A stretch of 28,874 nt of DNA from Sulfurimonas sp. (GCF_023229025.1 NZ_JALOAA010000027.1:1-28874); one strand, 5' to 3'; positions 1 through 8,007 are shown, counted from the stretch's first letter. Translations and numbers: made by a program. The notes: generated by a model from the letters alone, not told the origin.

Positions 1-1
1 T

Positions 2-898
2 TTTTATGAAAATTCTTTTGTTCTGCAGGCTGAACAAAATGAGCATATCAGAAAGGGCGGAGCTCTAGAGACAGAAAAGTTTCAAGCAGAGACATTCAAG
101 GCGGCTTACATGTATAAACTGTATTTGGAAGAATACTTAGAGCTTGATGCTGCTATGTCTTATAATTTGATTAAACCCAAAGAAGCAGTAAGCGATAAAG
201 AAGCAATTGATGCTCAGGTAAAAATATCTTATATAAGTGAAAATAACACTCTATATGCAGGTGTGGCTAATAAGAGCCGTATGCCGTCCATGGGCGAGAT
301 GTTCGCTTTTTTCCCGTGGGAAGTTGCCAATGCCGATTTAAAACCGGAAAAAAGTATGCAATATACGGCAGGCTATAAGCGGATGCTGGAAGAAAAGACA
401 TCGGTAGAAGCGGCGCTTTATTATTACGATATTGAGGACCTGATCGTTTATCGTAATATGGGCTATATAAATCTTGATAAAGCGGAGCAATACGGTATGG
501 ATATACGTATGGATAGCAAGGTCTTTGACAATCATCATCTGCGTTTTTCATATGCTTTTTCACATACGCAAGACAGTGAGAACAACCCATTGGAATTGAT
601 ACCTGAGCATAGAATAAAACTGGAAGATACTGTAACTATTTCTAAAGGATGGGATGCTTATTTGAGTTATCAATATTTTGGTTCACGCTATAGTTCCAAC
701 ACAGCCACATATACAGATGAGCAGGAAAAACTAGACTCTTATCATCTGTTTGATCTGCAAGCAATTTATACTAAGATCGATAAAACAACACTACGATTTG
801 GTGTTAAGAATCTTTTTGATGAAGCATATGAGTGGAAGTACGGTTATCCTACAGAAGGGCGCTCTTATTACGTCTCTTTGGAGTGGAAATTTAATTAG
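2..898 (+). CDS. TonB-dependent outer-membrane receptor, C-terminal part (5' end outside the window)
   Basis: The frame is open from base 2 to the TAA at 896-898, so about 298 C-terminal residues are present and the plug and TonB box lie upstream of the window. The ATG at 110 is internal, because the same frame reads continuously before it. The sequence is a run of alternating aromatic and polar beta-strands, and it ends with the classic receptor tail: FGVKNLFDEAYEWKYGYP, then GRSYYVSLEW and a terminal aromatic strand ending KFN. In this family the last strand docks on the BAM complex in the outer membrane. Such receptors import siderophores, cobalamin or other large ligands using energy from TonB-ExbBD. 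The ligand cannot be told from this part. It converges with the hicAB pair and shares a hairpin with it. Confidence 0.9.
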   Translation, partial: FYENSFVLQAEQNEHIRKGGALETEKFQAETFKAAYMYKLYLEEYLELDAAMSYNLIKPKEAVSDKEAIDAQVKISYISENNTLYAGVANKSRMPSMGEMFAFFPWEVANADLKPEKSMQYTAGYKRMLEEKTSVEAALYYYDIEDLIVYRNMGYINLDKAEQYGMDIRMDSKVFDNHHLRFSYAFSHTQDSENNPLELIPEHRIKLEDTVTISKGWDAYLSYQYFGSRYSSNTATYTDEQEKLDSYHLFDLQAIYTKIDKTTLRFGVKNLFDEAYEWKYGYPTEGRSYYVSLEWKFN

Positions 899-936
899 CA
901 TATTTGGTGCTAAGAATCTGATTTAAATCGCAACAA

Positions 937-962
937 TTACCGCAAAATTACGGTAAGTTTTT
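937..962 (+). terminator. Probable bidirectional terminator between the receptor and hicB
   Basis: TTACCG (937-942) pairs with CGGTAA (951-956) around an 8-nt loop. After one G comes a T run (958-962), so the site fits an intrinsic terminator for the receptor gene. The same hairpin lies just past the hicB stop on the other strand. Confidence 0.65.
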
Positions 963-965
963 ATT

Positions 966-1304
966 TTATGCAGTATGGATTTTTGTTTTCAATAAATTTT
1001 GAATAAAAGCATTTAAAGAAACACCTGCTTTTAGCGCTTCTTGATGGATTTTTTGATGTAGCTTGGGGTCAATTCTGACATTAAAGACGCCTTTGTATGT
1101 TTTTTGCGGCTTTCTCCCCAGCTCTTTGCATGTTTTCAAATACTCATCGACCGCATTGTGAAAGTTTGTCTCAAGCTCGCTTGCGCTATCTGCCTCAAAG
1201 GTTACTAGATCGTCTATAAGCTCTATTTTTCCAAAAAAGAGTTTATCTTCACTAGAATACTCTATTGAACCGACATAGCCTTTATATTCGATTGTATTAG
1301 CCAT
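966..1304 (-). CDS. hicB: HicB-family antitoxin
   Basis: This 112-aa protein has the HicB layout. Residues 1-60 form the partial-RNase-H-like HicB fold (GYVGSIEYSSEDKLFFGKIE, then a helix containing AVDEYLKTCKELG). Residues about 72-110 form a ribbon-helix-helix segment (FNVRIDPKLHQKIHQEALKA, SLNAFIQNLL) that would bind operator DNA. It should neutralise the HicA toxin encoded just upstream and repress the operon. Its ATG overlaps the hicA stop (TAATG), and a strong AAGGAG lies nine bases before the start, inside hicA. That favours ample antitoxin synthesis from the shared transcript. Confidence 0.85.
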   Translation of the reverse strand: MANTIEYKGYVGSIEYSSEDKLFFGKIELIDDLVTFEADSASELETNFHNAVDEYLKTCKELGRKPQKTYKGVFNVRIDPKLHQKIHQEALKAGVSLNAFIQNLLKTKIHTA

Positions 1305-1552
1305 TATAGTATCTCCTTTAGCTTAACTTGTATCTGCTTAACAAGATAGATTTTTAAAATATTGCCTGGGTGTGGTTTGTGTAAGTTTATGAGACTATCT
1401 TTCTCTTTGTTGTAAAACTTTACGGCTGACCCGCTACCTTCTACCTTATCATAGCCAAGACTTAAAAGCAGAGTTTGAAGTTCGTCAAATGTCAGATCTT
1501 TATTTGGCGGTACTTTTGAAAATCTGCTTAATAGTTTATCTTTCTTGCTCAT
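1304..1552 (-). CDS. hicA: HicA-family mRNA interferase toxin
   Basis: This 82-aa protein has the small double-stranded-RNA-binding-like HicA fold: a helix (DLTFDELQTLLLSLGY), a GSGSAVKFYN strand, then INLHKPHPGN and a helix VKQIQVKL. HicA toxins cleave mRNA and stop translation until HicB blocks them. The usual GSxH catalytic motif is not seen; the equivalent stretch reads GSAVKF. The only histidines, H58 and H61, lie in LHKPHPGN, so this belongs to the HKPHPG-type subgroup and its catalytic residue is uncertain. No Shine-Dalgarno sequence is visible before the ATG, in contrast to hicB. The toxin-first order is the normal one for HicAB. Confidence 0.82.
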   Translation of the reverse strand: MSKKDKLLSRFSKVPPNKDLTFDELQTLLLSLGYDKVEGSGSAVKFYNKEKDSLINLHKPHPGNILKIYLVKQIQVKLKEIL

Positions 1553-1557
1553 ACTAA

Positions 1558-1567
1558 AATGATACCA
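1558..1567. promoter_or_regulatory. Short inverted repeat upstream of hicA, possible HicB operator
   Basis: The stretch from about 1558 to 1570 contains ATGATACCAT, nearly its own reverse complement (one mismatched pair). It sits 5-15 bases upstream of the hicA start and overlaps a TATCAT that could be the -10 box. A ribbon-helix-helix antitoxin would typically bind such a site. This is suggestive only, because a ten-base imperfect palindrome arises easily in AT-rich DNA. Confidence 0.25.
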
Positions 1568-1692
1568 TAAAATAGTTACAAAAAAGCATTTATATTGACA
1601 GCTTGTAGTGAGTGGGCATTAATAGACATAGTAATTAAGTAAAATATAGGGAGAGCTGAAAGTGTAAAAAATAAGTAATTAGTAAAAAGAAG

Positions 1693-1768
1693 TGGTGCTC
1701 ACAACTGGACTCGAACCAGTGACTTTTACCTTGTCGAGGTAACACTCTACCAACTGAGTTATGCGAGC
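1693..1768 (-). tRNA. tRNA-Val(GAC), CCA encoded
   Basis: Read on the minus strand this is a full 76-nt cloverleaf. Acceptor GCTCGCA pairs with TGTGAGC (one G-T). T8-A9 follow, then D arm ACTC/GAGT with AGTTGGTA loop, anticodon stem TTACC/GGTAA with loop TCGACAA, and T arm ACTGG-TTCGAGT-CCAGT. Discriminator A and an encoded CCA (1693-1695) end it. The anticodon is GAC, read from a 7-nt loop. The base before the anticodon (position 33) is C rather than the nearly invariant U. A TAAAAT box on the minus strand (1778-1783) could be its -10. Confidence 0.93.
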
Positions 1769-1887
1769 AAGAGCGTAATTTTAGCGAAAAATCCTTAAAA
1801 TAAATTTTTTTATTTGACGCATTAAAAAAGTTATTTAAAATATATATTGAGAGTAGAGATTTACTTTTAATTTATGTTTATTAAGTG

Positions 1888-1893
1888 TATAAT
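1888..1893 (+). promoter_or_regulatory. Probable -10 box of the pckA promoter
   Basis: A perfect TATAAT, preceded by GTG and AT-rich sequence with no clear -35 box, lies 36 bases before the pckA ATG. This matches the housekeeping sigma-70 promoters of Campylobacterota, which rely on the -10 and on upstream T-rich periodicity. Transcription would start near 1900, leaving a short leader that holds the AAGG ribosome site (1919-1922). Confidence 0.55.
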
Positions 1894-1928
1894 TCGACTC
1901 ATAATTAAAAAGTACCATAAGGCAAGTT

Positions 1929-3521
1929 ATGAACTTAACTGAGTTAGAAGAGATAGGCTTAAAAAGTGTTGGAAAAATTTATCATAATCTTAGTTATGAT
2001 GAATTAATTCGACATGAGATTGAAAATAATGAGTGTGTTGTAACAAAAAAGGGTGCAACAGCCGTAGATACCGGTATATTTACGGGCCGTAGCCCAAAAG
2101 ATAAATATTTCGTAGATCGCTATCCATCAAATGAACATATTGCGTGGGGTGATGTAAATCAAAAAATAAGTGAAGAGATTTTTAATGAACTTTTAGACCT
2201 CTCAAGAGAGCAGCTCTCAGGCAAAGACTTATACATAACAGATGTTTACAGCGGTGCTAGTGAAGCTTCAAAAAGATCAATACGCTTTATAACCGAGATA
2301 GCATGGCAGTCTCACTTTGTTAAAAATATGTTTATCCGCCCAACTAAATCTGAATTAGAGAGTTTTAAGCCACAGTTTACAGTAATGAACGCTTGTAAGG
2401 CAGTTAATGAAAAATGGATGGAGCATGGACTTAATTCAGAAGTTTTTGTACTCTTTGATATTGAAAATAACTTAGCGATTATCGGCGGGACATGGTATGG
2501 AGGCGAGTTGAAAAAAGGAATTTTTTCAATGATGAACTACTGGCTGCCACTTGAAGATAAGCTTCCAATGCACTGCTCTGCAAATGTTGGAGAGCGTGGC
2601 GACACGGCACTTTTCTTCGGACTTAGCGGTACTGGAAAAACTACGCTCTCTACAGATCCGCATAGAAAACTTATCGGTGATGATGAGCATGGATGGGATG
2701 ATAATGGAATATTTAACTTTGAGGGCGGTTGCTACGCCAAGGTTATAAATCTTGACGGCAAGAGCGAGCCTGAGATATATAACGCCATTAAGTCCGGTGC
2801 TCTGCTTGAGAATGTCGTAATGTACGGTGATGGTGAAGTCGATTATGAAGACTCAAGTAAAACAGAAAACACGCGGGTCTCCTACCCGATAGAACATATA
2901 GAAAACCACGAACCCTCTCTAAGCGCAGGTCATCCTGAAAATATAATCTTTTTAACTGCGGACGCTTTTGGCGTTCTTCCTCCAGTCTCAAAACTTACTC
3001 GTGAACAAGCAATGTACTATTTTCTAAGTGGATATACTGCAAAAGTTGCCGGAACAGAACGCGGTATAACTGAGCCTGTTGCAACATTTAGTGCATGTTT
3101 TGGGGAAGCATTCTTGCCTCTTCACCCAACAGTATATGCAAAACTTTTAGGTGAAAAAATAGACAAACATGATGTTAATGTCTATCTTGTAAATACCGGC
3201 TGGACAGGTGGTGCTTACGGAGTAGGGCATAGAATGAGCATTAAAGATACTCGTGCATGTATAAATGCCATATTAGACGGAAGTATAAAAAGCAGTGAGT
3301 TTGATGTTACAAAAACATTTGGTCTTTATGTTCCAAAGACTCTTGGAGATATAAATCCTGAGATATTAAACCCTCGAAATGCATGGGCTGATAAAGAGGA
3401 GTTTGATAGAACAAGAGATATGTTAGCTGAGATGTTTATAGAGAATTTTAAAAAGTACCAGAGCAAAGATAGCGAGTTTAACTACTCTGCCGCGGGACCA
3501 AAATTGGAGAAAGGAAGCTAA
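1929..3521 (+). CDS. pckA: Phosphoenolpyruvate carboxykinase (ATP)
   Basis: This 530-aa protein is full length for the ATP-dependent family. It catalyses oxaloacetate + ATP to PEP + CO2 + ADP in the cytoplasm and is the gateway from the (reductive) TCA cycle to sugar synthesis. Visible motifs are TGRSPKDKY near residue 52 (substrate site), the P-loop GLSGTGKTT at 231-239 with K237, and IGDDEHGW just after it (kinase-2, metal-binding aspartates). The start has AAGG seven bases upstream and a TATAAT 36 bases upstream. It is a single-gene unit. The TAA stop lies in the left arm of a hairpin (3512-3535), and a 26-bp tandem repeat follows at once. In an organism with ATP-citrate lyase it would supply PEP from fixed carbon. 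Confidence 0.97.
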   Translation: MNLTELEEIGLKSVGKIYHNLSYDELIRHEIENNECVVTKKGATAVDTGIFTGRSPKDKYFVDRYPSNEHIAWGDVNQKISEEIFNELLDLSREQLSGKDLYITDVYSGASEASKRSIRFITEIAWQSHFVKNMFIRPTKSELESFKPQFTVMNACKAVNEKWMEHGLNSEVFVLFDIENNLAIIGGTWYGGELKKGIFSMMNYWLPLEDKLPMHCSANVGERGDTALFFGLSGTGKTTLSTDPHRKLIGDDEHGWDDNGIFNFEGGCYAKVINLDGKSEPEIYNAIKSGALLENVVMYGDGEVDYEDSSKTENTRVSYPIEHIENHEPSLSAGHPENIIFLTADAFGVLPPVSKLTREQAMYYFLSGYTAKVAGTERGITEPVATFSACFGEAFLPLHPTVYAKLLGEKIDKHDVNVYLVNTGWTGGAYGVGHRMSIKDTRACINAILDGSIKSSEFDVTKTFGLYVPKTLGDINPEILNPRNAWADKEEFDRTRDMLAEMFIENFKKYQSKDSEFNYSAAGPKLEKGS

Positions 3522-3535
3522 CTTTTTAGCTTTCT
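3512..3535 (+). terminator. Stem-loop overlapping the pckA stop codon
   Basis: AGGAAGCTAA (3512-3521) pairs with TTAGCTTTCT (3526-3535), including one G-U, around a CTTT loop. The pckA stop TAA is the inner end of the left arm. No T run follows directly. The 26-bp repeats just downstream each supply a weak hairpin and six Ts, so termination may be spread over the whole array. Confidence 0.45.
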
Positions 3536-3634
3536 AAAGAAACTCAGTTCCTTCGTTTTCTAAAGAAGCTCAATTTTTTCGCTTTCTAAAGAAGCTCAAT
3601 TTTTTCGCTTTCTAAAGAAGCTCAATTTTTTCGC
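3531..3634. repeat. 26-bp tandem repeat, four copies
   Basis: Four head-to-tail units start at 3531, 3557, 3583 and 3609. The last three are identical (begin TTTCTAAAGAAGCTC, end AATTTTTTCGC). The first, next to pckA, differs at several positions (AAACTCAGTTCCTTCGT). A partial unit follows at 3635. Read on the minus strand, each identical unit contains AAGCGAAAAAATTGA, the last codons and stop of the dedA-like gene, so the array looks like an amplification of that gene's 3' end. On the plus strand each unit reads as a short AGCTT/AAGCT stem followed by T6. Confidence 0.9.
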
Positions 3635-4185
3635 TTTGTGGCTTTTGTCATATATAGCCACAAAGCCCCTCCAAAAACTACCAAAATGATAGGCGCTATC
3701 CATGGTTTTTGACTTATTGTCTCTGCTATGCCTATCAAAAAACTTCCAGAATAGTAACTACCAAGTCCAAAAGCAAGTGCCCAAACTGCTGCACTTAAAA
3801 CATTCAGTATTGCAAATCTTTTAAAGTCATACTTAGTTAATCCTATGGCAATGGGTATAAGAGTCTTTATACCGTAAACAAATTTTTGGATGAGTATTAT
3901 CCAAGAGCCGTTTTTCTTCATCATGATGTGTGCAAGGGCGAGTTTTCTTCTATGTTTACGCAAGCCATCCATCATCATTGTTTTTTGGTATCTAGCCATA
4001 TAAAAGAGTAGAAAATCTCCAAGAGCATTTGCTGTAAATGCTATTAAAATAGATAGGCTTAAATCCATTTTGCCCATAAATGACAAAACACCTGCCGCAA
4101 TAATTGCTACAAACCCACCGCCAAGCGAGTAGAGAAAAAGTCCTATATATCCGTAAGTTGCTAGATTGCTAAATGTATCTTCCAT
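3622..4185 (-). CDS. DedA-family membrane protein
   Basis: This 187-aa protein has four to five hydrophobic segments and the DedA/SNARE-associated (VTT-type) pattern: a re-entrant GGGFVAIIAAGVLSF near the N-terminus, and a central charged stretch (KFVYGIKTLIPIAIGLTK, then FKRFAILNVLSAAVWA) corresponding to the family's F-x-R-x-x-P/AG region. DedA proteins are inner-membrane lipid transporters or scramblases and support proton-motive-force homeostasis. The exact role of this paralogue is unknown. It begins 15 bp after the uvrB stop, so it is probably the last gene of that operon. Its stop codon lies inside the last unit of the 26-bp repeat array, giving the C-terminus KRKN. Confidence 0.85.
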   Translation of the reverse strand: MEDTFSNLATYGYIGLFLYSLGGGFVAIIAAGVLSFMGKMDLSLSILIAFTANALGDFLLFYMARYQKTMMMDGLRKHRRKLALAHIMMKKNGSWIILIQKFVYGIKTLIPIAIGLTKYDFKRFAILNVLSAAVWALAFGLGSYYSGSFLIGIAETISQKPWIAPIILVVFGGALWLYMTKATKRKN

Positions 4186-4200
4186 TTTATAGTCTACTTT

Positions 4201-6183
4201 CTAAAGTTTTTTAATTTTTGTTATTTCATCACGAAGACGTGCGGCTTCTTCAAAGTTTAGCTCGAGTGCCGCCTCTTTCATCTTTAAAGAGAGCTCTTTT
4301 ACCATGGCTTTTCTCTCTGCTGGCGGTATTTTATCCATTTTTTTATGTTTTTGGTAAATATCGCCGTAATCTTCTACTTTTAAATTTTCGTCTAATTTAC
4401 GGATGGTAGTTGTTGGTGTAATGTTATGCTCTTTGTTATGCTTCTGCTGCATCTCTCTTCTTGCATTTGTTTTATCAATTGCTCTTTGCATGGAACCTGT
4501 TATCTTGTTTGCATATAAAATTACTCTACCGTTTGCATTTCTAGCCCCTCGTCCGATTGTCTGAATGAGCGCTGTCTCACTTCTTAAAAAACCCTCTTTG
4601 TCAGCATCTAGAATTGCGACAAGACTGACTTCCGGCAAGTCAAGTCCCTCACGAAGCAAGTTTATGCCTATTAAAACATCAAACTCTCCAAGTCGCAAAG
4701 AGCGTATTATCTGGTTTCTCTCAATTGTGTCAATATCTGAGTGCATGTATTGTACTTTTATACCCAAATCTGCAAGGTATTTTGTAAGCGCCTCTGCCAT
4801 TTTTTTAGTTAAAACAGTTATAAGAACACGTTCATCTTTTGTGATTACTTTTTTAATCTCATCATGTATATCTTCAACCTGATTAGTCGAGCTTTTTATC
4901 TCTAAAATAGGGTCAAGCAAACCTGTTGGACGGATAATCTGTTTTGCACATACACTTGAGAGCTCAAGCTCATAATCAGATGGCGTGGCAGAGACAAAGA
5001 GGTAGTGAGGAGCTTTGTTTATATACTCATCGAGCATTAGAGGTCTGTTGTCAAGTGCACTTGGCAGACGAAATCCATAATCAACCAAGACCTCTTTTCT
5101 GGCTCTATCTCCCGCGTACATTCCACGATATTGCGAAAGTGAAACGTGTGATTCATCAACAATTACAAGATACTCTTTGTGGTGCAGAGCAAAATAATCA
5201 AGCAGAGTATATGGAGCCTCTCCGGGTTTTTTATTTGTAAGTAGCCTTGAGTAGTTCTCAACCCCTTTACACATTCCAGTAGTTTGAAGCATCTCAAGGT
5301 CAAACTCCACTCTCTGCTTTAAGCGTTGGTACTCGACGAGCTTGCCCTCTTTTTGAAAGTATGCAAGCCTCTCATCAAGCTCCTCTTCTATGCGTTTAAT
5401 AGCAACTGCCATCTTCTCTTGGCTTACGCTAAACTGTGAGGTTGCATAGATAGTAAAGTTTTTATGCTCCTCAAGCTTTTTGTTCTCAATTACATCAAAA
5501 GTATAAATCGCTTCTATCTCATCTCCAAAAAACTCTATTCTAATGGCCTCTTGCTCAAAGTATGGCGGGTAAACATCCAAGCTCTCGCCGTTTACTCGTA
5601 TGTGACCGCTGTCGAAGTATGAATCGTTTCGACTATAACCCATCTCAACAAGGCGAAGCAGAAGTTTTTTTTGTGCTATAGTATCGCCGATGGCGATGGA
5701 CTGCACCATATTTTCATACTCCTCGGGATCTCCCAATCCGTAGTTTGCAGAGACGGATGCAACAACTATAACATCATCGTAGCTAAGAAGATTTGCAGTT
5801 GTAGAGAGCCTTAGACGTTCAAGCTCATCATTAATAGCACTATCTTTTTCTATAAAGAGGTCTTGTCTTGGGATGTAAGCTTCCGGCTGATAGTAGTCAT
5901 AGTAAGATACAAAATACTCAACATGGTTATTTGGAAAGAATTGTCTAAACTCTGAGTATAGCTGTGCGGCTAAAGTTTTGTTGTGCGTCATGATAATGGT
6001 AGGCATCTGCACTTTTTCTATAACACTTGCCATCGTGTAGGTTTTACCGCTTCCTGTTACGCCCTCAAGCGCTTGGTAGCGATTGCCCTCTAGGATGGAG
6101 TCACTTATGGTTTTTATAGCTGTTGGCTGGTCTCCTGCCGGGGAGTAATTTGATACTACTTTAAAGTTTGCTTCTTTTTTCAT
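4201..6183 (-). CDS. uvrB: Excinuclease ABC subunit B (UvrB)
   Basis: This full-length 660-aa helicase-like subunit of nucleotide excision repair takes damaged DNA from UvrA, checks it with a beta-hairpin and recruits UvrC. The Walker A motif GVTGSGKTYT lies at 41-50 and the hairpin region YYDYYQPEAYIP near 97-108. Helicase motifs with DADKEGFLRS and QTIGRGARN follow in the second RecA-like domain, and the UVR motif LNFEEAARLRDEI at the C-terminus contacts UvrA/UvrC. The N-terminus (ending in SPAGDQP) aligns with normal UvrB starts, so the ATG at 6183 is credible. No Shine-Dalgarno precedes it, and a TATAAT lies only seven bases upstream, so the mRNA may be leaderless. Confidence 0.98.
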   Translation of the reverse strand: MKKEANFKVVSNYSPAGDQPTAIKTISDSILEGNRYQALEGVTGSGKTYTMASVIEKVQMPTIIMTHNKTLAAQLYSEFRQFFPNNHVEYFVSYYDYYQPEAYIPRQDLFIEKDSAINDELERLRLSTTANLLSYDDVIVVASVSANYGLGDPEEYENMVQSIAIGDTIAQKKLLLRLVEMGYSRNDSYFDSGHIRVNGESLDVYPPYFEQEAIRIEFFGDEIEAIYTFDVIENKKLEEHKNFTIYATSQFSVSQEKMAVAIKRIEEELDERLAYFQKEGKLVEYQRLKQRVEFDLEMLQTTGMCKGVENYSRLLTNKKPGEAPYTLLDYFALHHKEYLVIVDESHVSLSQYRGMYAGDRARKEVLVDYGFRLPSALDNRPLMLDEYINKAPHYLFVSATPSDYELELSSVCAKQIIRPTGLLDPILEIKSSTNQVEDIHDEIKKVITKDERVLITVLTKKMAEALTKYLADLGIKVQYMHSDIDTIERNQIIRSLRLGEFDVLIGINLLREGLDLPEVSLVAILDADKEGFLRSETALIQTIGRGARNANGRVILYANKITGSMQRAIDKTNARREMQQKHNKEHNITPTTTIRKLDENLKVEDYGDIYQKHKKMDKIPPAERKAMVKELSLKMKEAALELNFEEAARLRDEITKIKKL

Positions 6184-6190
6184 TGATGAA

Positions 6191-6196
6191 ATTATA
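6191..6196 (-). promoter_or_regulatory. uvrB: TATAAT immediately upstream of uvrB
   Basis: On the minus strand a perfect TATAAT ends seven bases before the uvrB ATG. If used, transcription would begin at or next to the start codon. No -35 box is evident. The upstream gene ends 66 bp away, so uvrB may also receive read-through transcription. Confidence 0.4.
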
Positions 6197-6249
6197 GCTA
6201 AATGGGGATAATATCAGAGAAACCGAGCTTTTTTTCAAGATGTGGTTTG

Positions 6250-8004
6250 TTAATCTAATATCGATTCTTTAAAATATCTATCTATATTCATATATGTTTT
6301 ACCTGTATGACCTTTAAACATAAGATGAGATTTGTTTAGTTTTGAGATGTGATTTACTCCTACGACTGCTAAAAGTTGACGAACGCCTGCTAATAGTTGC
6401 TCATGATAAGAGGCAACATTTATTGCTTTTTTCTCGACTAAAAACGAGGCTCTTTTTTTCTTATCTTGTGTTGCAAGTCCAACTGGACAATGTCTTCCAT
6501 GTGCACCTGAACACTCTCTTGCTCTAATGCATCCGGCACTCATCATAAAGGCTCTAGCAATTGCTACATAATCGGCGCCGATTCCAAAAAGAACAAAGGC
6601 ATCATCAGGAGTGAGAACTTTTTCACTAGCAATTATTTTCACTTTATCTCGAATGCCGACTCTTTTAAGTGCGCTGTCTGCTACATATAATGCTTTTGTA
6701 ATTACCATACCAACTGCCATCATCATCTCTAACGGTGCCGCACCGCTTCCTCCATCGCCGCCGTCAACTGTAATAAAATCAGGGTAAGCATCAGATCTCT
6801 CATCAACTCTTTTTTTGATGAGATTTGCATACTTATCAAATGACTCTTTTGATGATATAACTATTTTAACTCCAACCGGTTTTTGTGATAGTTTTTTAAG
6901 CCTTCCTATAAAATCAAACAACTCTTCGAGATTGTGAGCAAACGGAAACTGATTTGGACTTAAGAGATCCTTATGAGGCTCAACTCCACGGTAATAAGCA
7001 ACAGCATCACTAACCTTATCTGCTAGTAATTTACCACCTGTTTGTTTAGCGCCTTGAGCAATTTTTATCTCAGTCATTTTTGCAAAACTCATAGTTTTTT
7101 TATATCTATCTTCATCAAAATTGCCATCTTTGTCACGAACGCCATAAAGACCGCTTCCTATTTGAAAAATTATATCTGCAATATCATTTGGCACAGTAGA
7201 TGGAAATGAATCTAGCGGAGCATTCCAGTTTACTCTATAGCAAATGAGTTTATCGCGATTAAAAAGATAACTCTCTGCATCTTTGGAGTAGATAACAATA
7301 TGTCTATAAACTTTTTCAGCTATAGCCTCATTAAGGAGTAAACGTAAAATTTTATATATAACTTTTGCAAAAAGCGTGCCCTCTAAAACATCAAAATATT
7401 TACTATTTTTTTCACTATATTTATGTGTGTATAAAAAGTTAGAAGTCAGACTTCCTTCTCCTGTGTTGATGGGGAATTTACCAAGATATGCGCCTTTTGA
7501 AAAAGCTCTTGTCCCCTCAGGAGAAATCGCTCCGTCACTCATGGCACTTCTTCCAAAAACTGACTTTGTTTTAAATGGATTTGTAGAGTTTTCACCAAAA
7601 GTCACACTAAAATCATCACTAACATCATCTGTATTTAGTACACAATTTGCATTCTTAATAGAGAGTCTTGCACTTTTTTGTTGTTGTCCCGGAGAGAATG
7701 AAGTATAAGATGATTTACGTTCAGCCGAATCATAAACCCATTTTACTTTGTCAAAAGATTCATAAAATTTTTCATCACCGAAATATTGGCGCATTGGGTC
7801 ACGAAGAGCATAAAAAAGGTAGCGCAGTCGCCCTATAAGTGGGTAGTTTATAAGAAGCTGATCTTCTCTTTGTATAAATTTATCATAAATAAATAATATA
7901 ACGGAAATTACAATAAAAACAACAATAGCTGCTTGAAATAAAAATAGTAATATAGGAAAGTTAAAATTTCCGATATTATTTGTAAAGTTTAATAAAGCTT
8001 CCAT
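6250..8004 (-). CDS. Membrane-anchored FMN-binding glutamate-synthase-like protein
   Basis: This 584-aa protein begins with one strong membrane segment (about 16-40, PILLFLFQAAIVVFIVI). A soluble part resembles the FMN/Fe-S central domain of glutamate synthase (GltB), including VDGGDGGSGAAPLEMM, where GltB binds FMN and substrate. A cysteine cluster at C492, C498 and C506 should hold an iron-sulfur centre, but the spacing is C-x5-C-x7-C, longer than the C-x5-C-x4-C of true GltB. The glutaminase and C-terminal domains of GltB are absent, so ammonia or another donor must be used, or the reaction differs. Proteins of this stand-alone type are common but mostly uncharacterised. It starts 3 bp after the DoxX-like gene and is surely co-transcribed with it. 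Confidence 0.85.
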   Translation of the reverse strand: MEALLNFTNNIGNFNFPILLFLFQAAIVVFIVISVILFIYDKFIQREDQLLINYPLIGRLRYLFYALRDPMRQYFGDEKFYESFDKVKWVYDSAERKSSYTSFSPGQQQKSARLSIKNANCVLNTDDVSDDFSVTFGENSTNPFKTKSVFGRSAMSDGAISPEGTRAFSKGAYLGKFPINTGEGSLTSNFLYTHKYSEKNSKYFDVLEGTLFAKVIYKILRLLLNEAIAEKVYRHIVIYSKDAESYLFNRDKLICYRVNWNAPLDSFPSTVPNDIADIIFQIGSGLYGVRDKDGNFDEDRYKKTMSFAKMTEIKIAQGAKQTGGKLLADKVSDAVAYYRGVEPHKDLLSPNQFPFAHNLEELFDFIGRLKKLSQKPVGVKIVISSKESFDKYANLIKKRVDERSDAYPDFITVDGGDGGSGAAPLEMMMAVGMVITKALYVADSALKRVGIRDKVKIIASEKVLTPDDAFVLFGIGADYVAIARAFMMSAGCIRARECSGAHGRHCPVGLATQDKKKRASFLVEKKAINVASYHEQLLAGVRQLLAVVGVNHISKLNKSHLMFKGHTGKTYMNIDRYFKESILD

Positions 8005-8007
8005 TGT

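Noticed and set aside
267..590. 107-aa reading frame on the minus strand inside the TonB receptor gene
   Set aside because: It is antisense to a clear outer-membrane receptor coding sequence, has odd composition rich in Y, P and R, and no ribosome site. It is a by-product of the real frame.
1..1600. HicAB region as part of a genomic island or mobile element
   Set aside because: No integrase, transposase, direct repeats or att-like duplication of the tRNA-Val end is visible, so transfer cannot be claimed from this window.
3531..3634. Direct repeats as a possible CRISPR array
   Set aside because: The copies are contiguous with no spacers, only four in number, and no cas gene is near.
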